A stretch of 64,000 nucleotides of DNA, from NCBI GenBank assembly GCA_015178975.1, contig WHVD01000138.1, forward strand, positions 156,018 through 220,017, read 5' to 3'. The DNA is from Hysterangium stoloniferum. Lineage: Eukaryota; Basidiomycota; Agaricomycetes; Hysterangiales; Hysterangiaceae. The position numbers were made by a program, and so were the translations under genes. Positions 55,196-64,000 of the stretch are shown here, piece after piece (positions within the stretch are counted from its first letter, which is position 1; each line of letters begins with the position of its first letter). The notes beneath the pieces are model-generated. The model was not told where the DNA came from and made no database searches. It worked only from the letters and a program-made list of their open reading frames with translations.

Positions 55196-57582
55196 CTGCT
55201 TAGAGGCTTGCGAGACGCAACAGTGAACTCAGCTCGTCGCGATCGCGCTCAGCGTGTTCTTGATTTTGGTTCTGCAGGTTAGTGACAGTAACCTGTACAG
55301 AAAGGCTCAGACTCAGGTTGCCCAACCATACTCGTAGAAGCGCAGGGTCCACCCACTGATTGCGATCCCGCTGCGAGTTTCTCCGCTGGCATGGGAAAGG
55401 CTTTGCGTTCCGCTTCCAAGATCACTTAGCCGGAACCAGTTCGTGATAGCCTTGGCCGACAGGTAGAAGTGCCGTTTGTGGTGGGTGCGACGACAGGTCA
55501 AGGTGCAGCGGGGATGGCAGGTGACGATGTCGGGTTGATTTCTACTTCTTGTGCTGATCCCTCGTAAAATGAAGGAGTGATTTGCAGTAAAATGGTATTG
55601 GCCTGACGTTGGCGTTGGGGCATACACTGACCAACGCAAAGGCTCAGCATGCGAGCAGACATTCCCAGAATGACATGTCCTCTTCAACCCACCATAACAA
55701 ATTGATAAAAGGGTTACAAAATGCCTATGGTCAAATATCCAGTCGATCTTAGATTATGTAAGATGGGGTGGATTTTGGGTGCCTTGACACGAATACTGGT
55801 GTGATTAGAATCCGGGAGGGCGGCGGAAAATTCTCACAGTGGTAGTCATCGCAGTTCCAATAACACCAATACCATCTCTCTCTTTCTATCAACCACAATA
55901 CCATCCCAAGCTAGATTTTCTTAGACGCAGATATTACACCTCTTTTCAATATGCGCGTGTGGGGTTTGCAGCTGGACGCTAGATGTGTAGATGCAAATAC
56001 GAAGGAATAAGACACACCTTTCCCGAGTTAGAACGGGTATTGGACCTCTTCCTCCATGTTGATCGATGTTCGCGGAGAATACGATGACAGTGGTAACGCT
56101 ATCTCCTTTTTTTTTTCTCTTTCCGTCTGCTCATAATCGGTGTCCCAGCTGTACGTGAGGTATATGTGCGAGTGCGGACTCCTCGACCATTCCATTCCAC
56201 CCTGAGCACTTGGGTGTATCGGGGTACGCAGATGCACATAAGGTGTATGCGCGAGTTTTGGATCGTTCCATCTCACCACTCCAGCGTACGATCTTGCCGC
56301 GACGTGGATTTACACCTTCCTCTGGCTAAGTCTCTCCTGGCTTGACACTCAAATGGTGGATGCGTCTGTTTAAAAAACAGTGGCATTATTTTCTTTAACA
56401 CCTTTTACTGTTTCTATTTATTCTCTATTCTCCATTATCTCCTCTTCCTTTAATCCTTATTCATATCTCCCTGCTTTCTTTTCATAATCCACCCAGAACC
56501 CTACTAGCCTCCACCTCTCCGGATGAATGTGTATTTTGCCTACCCTCCTACCCACAAACCCAACAACACCCCAAACAGATGACATGGTACAGGCATCAAG
56601 ACGAGATGACCACGTTGCGGACTTTGATGAAATAATCGGACGACGTCGCAGCTATCCTATACGAGCAGGAGCGATGATCCACGTTATGCTTCGCGCTTTT
56701 GGAAGACGTTACGCTAATTGTTTGTGTGCCAACGTCCCGTCTGAATAGATGTCAGCCTCGGACCGCCAGACGATCATGCCGTCAACCCATAAGATGTTCC
56801 TACTTGCAGCTATTCGTACTCCCTTGTGCACCATACTCCCCCGGAGTGTCCACGGAACGGTATGGATTATGAGAATCAACTGTAATCCACACGTTCAATG
56901 ATTGGTCTTCGATAGGCTGGTTTCAAGTCGCACGCCGCTTTCTACAGTTGCAAGCCCATGCTGAACTTCAGCACTACCAAGCATGCGCTCCTCCTCCACT
57001 CATTCCCTCACCCCAGATGATAATGAAGACCTCTTTTCCTTTAGCAAATACATACTGTCGCCGCAGGCTCTGAATCAGATCCAAACATCAAATCCGAATC
57101 AGGCTCCAGCTGCAATTCCCTGTCTAGATACCAGCAGCGGTATTGACATTAACATCTCCATAGCCTTCAATACTAGCAACAACATGCCCATCAATACCCT
57201 ATCTCATCACCTTTGACATGTCGTTCCTCACTGGACTCTGTGGATTTAGAGGCTATGCATCAACGACGAGCGCAAGTTTCAGTGTTAACCCTCCAGAAGT
57301 TGTGAGAGAGTTTATGTTTGGCGTGAAGGGGTGGAGGTGAAGAGACATTGGGATCCGGAGGCGGGGACTTTATGTTTGCAGCAGCAGCAGGGGCGGGAGG
57401 GCTAGGCGCCAGTCTTGGGGTTGGGTGCATCGATGTCAACTCCGTATCCGCATAGCGTTTCAGGTATCGTTGGGGGGCAGGGGCGAAGCAGGCGGCATGG
57501 GTCCGACCACAGTAGTCGCAGCTATCCCAGTGTAGCCAGCTCCACAATCGAAATTCCAGCGCCGCACCGCAACACCAACTAG
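55196..57582. other. Gene-poor stretch with a dispersed duplication
   Basis: No confirmed gene. A 78-codon plus frame at 56983-57216 (LTPDDNEDLFSFSKYILS...) and a minus frame at 57547-57260 (CDYCGRTHAACF, then Pro-rich) lack conserved domains. Part of 55860-56390 recurs near 58345-58570 (TCTTTCTATCAACCACAAT, TAGATGCAAATnCG, CTGGCTTGACACTC). Confidence 0.35.
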
Positions 57583-57888
57583 ATGCCCAATCTTGATCCC
57601 AATCTCACCCCTACTTCAAGCAACAACAACGACAACATATCAGCCACACGATACCTTGGCAAAACTCCCAAACCCTCGCACTTGCAGTCGCAATCGCATA
57701 CTCAATCACAACCCCAACCACAATCGCGACCCGAACTGGTCCTTTTGCTCTCTACGCCGGCACAGATTGCGGCTGAAGGGCATAAACTGCTGCTGGGCAA
57801 CACGCCCAGGCGCAACGGCAGAGTCAAGCGGGGAAACATGAACAAAATCAACAACCACATCGTCGTCAATCGCGAGGTGCTAGTGTAA
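57583..57888 (+). CDS. Hypothetical ORF, Ser/Gln-rich
   Basis: A 101-codon frame: Asn/Ser/Gln-rich N-terminal half with alternating SQ/PQ words, then ELVLLLSTPAQIAAEGHKLL and NTPRRNGRVKRGN. The second half looks like a real helix followed by a basic patch. It could be an exon or pseudo-exon of a larger regulatory gene such as the transcription-factor remnant at 59 kb, but no splice chain could be drawn with confidence. Confidence 0.25.
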   Translation: MPNLDPNLTPTSSNNNDNISATRYLGKTPKPSHLQSQSHTQSQPQPQSRPELVLLLSTPAQIAAEGHKLLLGNTPRRNGRVKRGNMNKINNHIVVNREVLV

Positions 57889-59081
57889 AGAGTATTGTGC
57901 CTGCGCCTGCATTAAGGCAAGGTAGTAGTAGAAGTGAGAGCAGGAGCCGTGACGGGATGGACAGGTGGGTTGGATGCACATTCATATGCAGAGATTGGGA
58001 AGCTCACTATGGACTATGTTGTTTGTGTTTGTGTTTGCAGGGGCAGATGCACGTTCAGGTCCAGGGTGGATGGGCGTGTATGCAGCCTCAGACTCGTCCT
58101 TTCGGTCCCATTTCAACTTACTGCAATTTCGTCGCTGCCCACTTCTTTCGATTCCGCCGGTCAACATCTTCCGCCCTCCGTCCCTTCGTGCATATCCCAT
58201 CTTGCCGTATTCTTCTCCAGCGCCATCGTACCACTGTTTCTAGCCCGCGTCATCCCGCCACCACTTCCGCACTATCCACCCAAACACACTATTCTCACTC
58301 CGCACGCGATCGCCAGGCTATCTCTCCTCAAATTTCAATTACTCATCTGTCTCTTTCTATCAACCACAATCTCACCTTGGCTCCGCCCTTTGATCGTCCC
58401 ATCCCTACGTTTCAATTTGCGTGTACTCCGTAGGTTTTTGCAACAGCACTCTAGATATGTAGATGCAAATGCGTACGAATGAATTACTCCTCGACCATTC
58501 TATCACCCTTTTTCTGTTCAAGTCTGTCCTGGCTTGACACTCGAGAGGTGGATGCGCCAGTTGAATCACCCACCGCTTACGCCATGATGGAAGCAAAGGC
58601 GTTATTCTCTTTAAAACAAGCATAGCAGATCATCACACGAGCAAGAATTCAACGGAAGCTTGAAGCCGGACAGCAGGTCTGGAATTAGATGCTAATGGGA
58701 GTGGCAGCGGATCAGCAGCGGGGGCTGTGTTGAGATGAATTGAGACAGCAGCGTCGATAGCGCTTAAGAAAGGCGGGGAGAAGACGAAGAATGCGGGTAG
58801 TGGTGCGGCCTCGATGCGTGGGGGGAGATGGTGCGTGAAAAGAGCGAAGATGGCGATAGTGATGATGGGTGGAGACAGGGAGGGGAGTAACGAGGAGGTG
58901 CCTTGGGATGAAGAGTTAGAGAGGGAGTGAAGAGAGGTTGTAGGTGAGGAGGACGGAGTGCCAGGAACAGAAACAAAACACCGCGCTGGAGATTGACAAA
59001 ATCATCTCGCTTGTACTATATAACCTCTTCCCTCCACCGCTTATTCCCCCACCCACACACGCTTCCCCCTCGATCTGCACC
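57889..59081. other. No confident gene
   Basis: Overlapping frames on both strands reflect C/T-rich sequence. The part near 58345-58570 is the second copy of the dispersed duplication described at 55196-57582. Confidence 0.4.
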
Positions 59082-59662
59082 GATGGGTCTGCTTGCGCGG
59101 CTTAGTCTCGAAGAGGCATATGTTGTTTCTAAACCTGGTTCCTCAACGTTATCGTCATCATCAACAATGAAGGTTTCGAGTCCAAGCTAAAACGCGCCGC
59201 TACCTATGACGAAGAGGATTTTGAAACAGAATCCGAATCTGCAACCACCGAAGGATTGTCTCCCCCCGACAGATCATCTCGCCTCAAGCCTGCCTCCAAC
59301 CTCGCACCGAAGGGTCTTGAAAACGGGCGCTGCCCCCCCCCGCTATTCTTTCGAGTGGGTCAGTGGATTGGGAGACTGCAAAGGAGTTGTTTGATAGGTG
59401 AGTGGCTTGTGATCCTAGGTTTTTTGATATTCGGTGTTGACTTTTCCAATGGTGGTAGATTTTTCAAATATGTTAGCGTAAGCAGTGTTTATCCTTCTTC
59501 TTTTCAAAAGATGAATATTTATAGTGTTTTCTACTATTTGCCAGCCTTCTTATCCGTCTTAGACCCCGTTCTCCACACGGTCCAAAACGTCTACGAACGG
59601 GACCCGTTCCTCTTGACTGTCTCTAAGTCCTTCCCCACCTATATAATCCAACAGCATGCATA
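59082..59662 (+). pseudogene. Fungal transcription-factor (Fungal_trans) gene remnant
   Basis: Starts MGLLARLSLEEAYVVS at 59082, a type of segment that precedes the middle homology region of basidiomycete Zn2Cys6 factors. After TAA at 59187 the sequence continues in shifted frames (DEEDFETESESATTEGLSPP), then an ELFDR end at an intron-like GTGAGT (59398), FFKYVS (59460) and, after a second intron-like gap ending in CCAG, FLSVLDPVLHTVQNVYERDP then FLLTV. The block LDPVLHTxQxVxxRxPFLxTV is characteristic of the Fungal_trans domain of acuK/FacB-like factors. The Zn2Cys6 cluster and the rest of the domain are missing, so it is a truncated pseudogene. Confidence 0.6.
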
Positions 59663-61948
59663 GAGCACAATGGTCGACACTATTGTGCCCTCATTGTACT
59701 ATGACACTCGGAACTCTAGGATCCAATCCCCACAAACATGCAACTTGATAATTTAAAATGCAAAACGAATAATTTCAAAACCGCGTATGATCGTCCGCTA
59801 TCTATCTCAGCAGGGTCTCCGGTGATGGGATTCGCATTCTGTCTCAATCTGATATCGAAGATGGGGGAGAGGGCAAGGACCGTTCTCGGGACGGGATACT
59901 GTGAGAGGTGATCTGGGGAGTGTGGGGTATGGGGTATGGAGTATTAGCGATTAGCTATGGTTAAAGCGGCCTAGGAGAGCATGATTCCAGATGGACTAAA
60001 ATGAGCGGTCAATTGGTGGAACGCCGTGTAGGCATTACTTGCGTAGCTGTTTGGAAACAAGCATGAGGAGTTGGATGTGTCTAGTCAATATCAAGTTATA
60101 CTGCACTCCGACGAATGGTATTCAAGATATGGAATTTTTCTACTTTGATTCAAGCTGTCTCAACGTTGTCTTCCATCGAGTACCTGTATGTATGTACAGA
60201 GTTATAAATTTTCGAAATTGTGAAATCGTCGCAGCGCCATAGCTCCTGGCATGCAGCGCAGATTTGAGTCTGGCAAAGCCGGTCTAACTTGACACATTTC
60301 TTGAAATCCGTTGACTGCGGGGTAATAAAAACTGAGACTGCATAGAAGGCTAAAAAAGCTTATCCGGTTACCCTAAATGGAATGATGGGACTGGAGGTAA
60401 GATATGGATCTTGAAGTGCCTTCCATTTGTAGGTGACAACTAACTCATTGGAGACGTGTATCCATATGTACCCTAGTAACACTTACTAATATCCCCATAT
60501 GGTTCGAATTAATTGCGTACCGAATTCGCAATGGATGCGTGGGCAATAGAACATCTGAATCGCGGGAAAAAATGAAACGATATGATACCATATAGAAAAA
60601 TGAAAAAAATGTCACTGTATACCTCCGCTTAGACATAACGATCCCAAATCCGGGCGCATCCCGCTCCGACATCGGGTGTCAAGAATGAATGCTAATCAGG
60701 AGTGCTAATCAAGCTAATCTAAGGTTTTGTGATAGCAGTACTGCGAGCCTTGAGATGCATCATCGACAATAATAGAATCCACACCTGGCTTGAAAGTTGC
60801 AGATGTTCAGCCTTTTACTCCATGCAATCAAAGTGTAAAATCACGGAATTTGGCTCGTGACATAGGAATCCACAACAGGGTGTAGGACTGAATGCTTAAG
60901 TTCTTATAGCAGCTTTCACTCTGCATTGGATGAGTATAGCCGACTATCCTACAGGGAAAAATAGGAATACAAGTAAATCGGCCAGATTCAGATGTGTATT
61001 ACTTCGAGGGAGTGTGCATGCGACAATGTCAGCTACACTAAACTATACCAGACATACTATCTCCTGATGTCCCGAGACATATGGTAGGCTGTGTCATCAA
61101 TGGTACACCCTGAACAGTCCCAAATTTCGTTTATTTCACCCATAAACTGTAACTATGTTATGGGTACTTGCTTCGGTTCGCCAATGGACTTTACCACAGC
61201 ATATATCTGCTAGCATGCTTACAGCTCCGGGTTGTGCATGGCATTCAGTATAAGCTTGAGAGAATCCAAAAATCGTCATTTGAAGGGAAGATGTTGCATC
61301 CTCTCGGCAAGCATTTGGAGATCCTTCTAATTGAGTGAGATCAAATCGGTTGACCGCCTTTTGTTTCAAGTTGATGGACAATGATGTTATAATATGGGAT
61401 CTCGGAGGCGTTATATAGTGGCTGTGTAGCCGCTTGCGCAGTTACTGGGTATACAGCGTGACGACACGGTGTGATTCGTTGTGACGTGAGCATACGACAG
61501 CATATACAGTCCGGCGTCACACCTGCACATTTGCGGTCTCGTTTTGAAGACCGACTGCCTCTCAATGGTGACTCGGACCCAGCATTATTATCGAGATTGC
61601 GACTGAGCACATCCTACAATGACCCATCGGATTGTGGACGAGAGCATCTCAATGGGTTGAAAGCTCGGCACTAGCACAGTGCAAAGCTTATGTAACTATC
61701 CCCGATCTGACTCGATGAAGTGTCCGGCTTCAGGAACGATTAGCGAAGGAAGCCTTCCCTTTGATGTGGCGTCAAATGAGTATTCGCGAACGTCCAACCA
61801 CCTTCTCGGTTAACATGCAGTTAGAGGTTGATCCCGGTAGAAGCCCGAGCACACACAGCAAGAAGGCGGTGTTGTGACGTTTTATCCAGTCAGTCACGGT
61901 TGTGGCGTTTTGCCCAAGTCACGGTTGTGGCCATGTATCTTCGCCTAG
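59663..61948. other. Gene-free stretch
   Basis: Only short frames, none with a conserved motif. No repeat family seen elsewhere in the window. A TCACACCGTGTCGTCACGC-type short palindromic area near 61455-61475 is unremarkable. Confidence 0.4.
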
Positions 61949-62010
61949 CCAATAAATACAATTTTCACCCCAACCTCGTGCTCAGTCACAGAAGGGGAGG
62001 TATAAAATTT
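61893..62010 (+). promoter_or_regulatory. Promoter of the 231-residue gene
   Basis: Three elements in the right order: a 14-bp direct repeat GTCACGGTTGTGGC (61893-61906 and 61918-61931), a CCAAT box (61949-61953) and a TATA box TATAAAATTT (62001-62010), 35 bp before the ATG at 62045. The direct repeat, with 25-bp spacing, is a candidate binding site for a dimeric activator or repressor. Confidence 0.6.
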
Positions 62011-62044
62011 AGGATGGCAGCATTTTGGTGCATCTCCAGCTATC

Positions 62045-62800
62045 ATGGCATACCACCCTCCCAACTCACCTTTCTCACCAACTCGAAACCCAGATAATTC
62101 GTCCGCCATTCAGGTGATTTACAATCCAACCCGAGTTCTTTTACCATATTTTTACTAGTTTTCACTCCTTCAGACATTCTGCAATCCACTCAGCATATAT
62201 GCGGGCCACTACGGAGATGAATACTTCGTCTCCTCAGTCACTATTTATAAACAAAACAAGTCGAAGGGACTGCACGAATTTGTTGCTATTGAGGTCCTAG
62301 ATCCACACCAGTTCAGAGTTTTCCTCATCGTGGAGCGCACGCCGGGGAGGGCGTCTCCCTTCAATACGGTCCGGACCGCTTCCTCGAAAAACTTCGTCGC
62401 AGCGGCAGACACCATTATCAGCCTCGATCAACCTACCTTCACTGAAACCATTCGAACCAGATCCGCTTCTCAATTATATCGCCTCGTCTTCGATCCTTCT
62501 CCAGGACGTAATACATGCCCCGCTGTCGACGTTTGTCTGTTGGTCGCCAGCATATCAGTATACCAGGAGTCATACGCTCTTCTCCGCAGCTCTTGCTATT
62601 GGTTTTCTGGAATGGTGATGGAGATGGTCGAGGAGTGTTTCACCGTGGCACAGACGGAGGGTAATAGGTATGCTGCAGGGCGGTACAGAGGCATAAGGGT
62701 GTTCCGCGCTGATCCGGACGCGATACGCGACATAAAGATCAGATACAATACCAGGAGAAGGGAAGAAGGACGATCCCTCGCATCCGAAGCGATTCAGTGA
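62045..62800 (+). CDS. Conserved-looking basidiomycete protein of unknown function
   Basis: Two exons (62045-62113, 62174-62800) joined by a 60-bp GT-AG intron give 231 residues, starting MAYHPPNSPFSPTRNPD and ending SLASEAIQ. After the intron the protein reads IYAGHYGDEYFVSSVTIYKQ, VAIEVLDPHQFRVFLIVERT, then LVASISVYQESYALLRSSCY followed by WFSGMVMEMVEE, and a basic C-terminal tail (DIKIRYNTRRREEGR). The QESYxLLRSSCYWF block is reminiscent of unnamed, often multi-copy Agaricomycetes proteins; that is recall rather than a search. No signal peptide, membrane segment or catalytic motif is seen. The ATG follows a good TATA box, and frame is open throughout, so it is probably expressed. Function unknown. 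Confidence 0.75.
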
Positions 62801-63627
62801 TCGCAAAGCAGGAATGGCCAACGAAACCGTGTCCTCATTCCGGGAGAGGAGGGATTATTGCGAGTAGCAGGCCCAGTATACCCGTTCTCAAGTCAGCGTT
62901 TGAAACAACATCCCACCCATCCATCGTGTATATGTCTTATAAATGACTGTGTGTCTGGTCCTATTCGAGTTCTCTTCACCTTGTATTCTCCCCAAGGTAG
63001 GGGTCCACCTCCCACCTTTTTAATGAACATTGCAAAGTAATATATATTAGTAAACCGAATTGGTTCCTGATATCCGTACAATGTGCGTAGTCATCCAGTT
63101 GCTAATATATATTACGGTCAAACAGGTCAGGTCTAAAATATAATTACGTCAATGAATGTGCAGAGAATAGTCAAACAATGGCAACTCGGTCTGGTTACTA
63201 CTAGCAGCATCTCCGGGCAAGCACTGGTGAGGCATAAATGATTATCAGAGACAACAAACATTTATACTAGTCACCTCCTCAATTTAGTTAGCTTAAGCGT
63301 AAATCTGTTATGCCGCAATGTGCTCGACTTTTTCCTGTGATTAAATTCTATAACATCGAAAAATACGATAAGACAAGCGGATAAAATCTTTCAATTCCGT
63401 GCATTATTTCTACCTTTCGACAAATCTCTCGAACCAATTTCTCGCACTCTCCCATCCAACAAGTTCTGCTTCTACAGTGTCAAGGGAATGCCCATTCCCG
63501 GGAACACGAGCATCTCCAACCCTCCCTACCGCGCCCCTTCAACGCATGGAAATAATTCCTCGCTTGCGAGTTCGGCATCGTCTGTCGCTGTTCCCCAACC
63601 AGTAGAAGAACAGGCGCCTGGGTAGAA
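62801..63627. other. Intergenic stretch
   Basis: No gene recognised. Probably includes the 3' UTR of the 231-residue gene. Confidence 0.4.
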
Positions 63628-64000
63628 TCAATATACGCAATGGGTCTGCAGCGCATCAAAAATTTCCGTCGTCGTCGTCGTCGTCGGGCCGAAGGCGGTG
63701 CCGAACTCCAAGAATGCCCAGTCGGGTAGCCTCCCCTTCCCTGCAACTTGAACAGTGATTACTTGAGTTGGGAAATGGTCTGGTATATCCAACAAGATTG
63801 AATCAATTCCATTTGGCTTCTCGCTGGAAAAAGAAAAAGAAAAAAAACAAGATATCAACGTGGTCTACTGGAATAATCAAAAACTTATTAGAAGCTGTGA
63901 GCTCGGGTTTATCGATAACTCTCCAGGACTCTGGCATGTATGCAACAGCAAGCTCTGGAGGCGATTTAATAAAGCTCCGGACACCTAAAATGCCGTTCTT
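63628..64000 (-). CDS. Possible partial gene at the window edge
   Basis: On the minus strand from 64000 the sequence is open as SFIKSPPELAVAYMPESWRV then IDKPELTASNK, followed by an intron-like segment with a T-rich 3' end and CAG (to about 63839), and then PNGIDSILLDIPDHFPTQVI, TVQVAGKGRLPDWAFLEFGT and a Thr run encoded by a CGT/GTC microsatellite. The coding character is plausible and the intron shape is good, but phases at the junction are ambiguous and the frame ends at 63630. Family not recognised. The 5' end lies outside the window. Confidence 0.3.

Noticed and set aside
57897-58482. Overlapping 178- and 182-codon frames as genes
   Set aside because: Composition-driven frames in C/T-rich DNA, overlapping in two phases, without domains or splice support.

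Overview
The window looks like a transposon-rich segment of a basidiomycete (probably Agaricomycetes) nuclear genome. The reasons are: short GT-AG introns of 46-60 bp in every credible gene; a SesB-like hydrolase / NB-ARC / TPR NOD-like receptor (NLR); a DUF2235 hydrolase split into many small exons; Ty3/gypsy, Ty1/copia, Tc1/mariner and Helitron-type remnants of fungal type; and a GCM-type zinc-binding fragment that I associate with basidiomycete repeats. I see no prokaryotic operons, rRNA or organellar genes. Only three loci look like intact host genes: the NLR at 8213-13366 (+), the DUF2235 protein at 25583-28001 (-), and an unnamed two-exon 231-residue gene at 62045-62800 (+). Almost everything else is mobile DNA in layers.

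Layout. 1-2.0 kb: an unidentified ORF split by a solo LTR (family 1). 2.0-6.7 kb: gypsy LTRs and a decayed gag, with a broken GCM-domain gene. 8.2-13.4 kb: the NLR, seven exons, ending in 19 almost identical 42-residue TPR units. 13.7-20.6 kb: pieces of three gypsy copies, the longest running from 5' LTR through gag, protease and RT to RNase H. 20.6-25.0 kb: a 4.4-kb inverted-repeat (fold-back) element carrying a GC-rich captured-gene-like segment and a 20-bp minisatellite expanded in one arm only. 25.6-28.0 kb: DUF2235 gene. 29.2-29.9 kb: a palindromic MITE with a TA target duplication. 31.1-35.1 kb: a minus-strand copia element interrupted by two different solo LTRs. 35.2-38.4 kb: a second NLR, now a pseudogene, its NB-ARC domain cut by a solo LTR with a perfect 5-bp target duplication.

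39-52 kb: nested DNA elements and LTRs, including a four-deep nest (tRNA-like SINE, cut by a mariner, cut by a family-1 LTR, cut by another insertion) and a family-2 LTR inserted into an inverted copy of itself. 53-55.2 kb: a copia fragment in a 0.87-kb tandem duplication. 55-62 kb: mostly decayed, with a remnant of a fungal transcription-factor gene near 59 kb. 62-64 kb: the 231-residue gene with a clear promoter and a possible partial gene at the right edge.

The biological theme is a fungal NLR (STAND) locus: one apparently intact receptor with an N-terminal hydrolase effector and a highly homogenised TPR sensor, and a divergent broken paralogue 22 kb away, both embedded in repeats. The evidence for nesting is direct: exact 5-bp or TA target-site duplications and reading frames that line up on both sides of insertions. 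Functions of the NLR and DUF2235 proteins are inferred from family motifs, not shown here.
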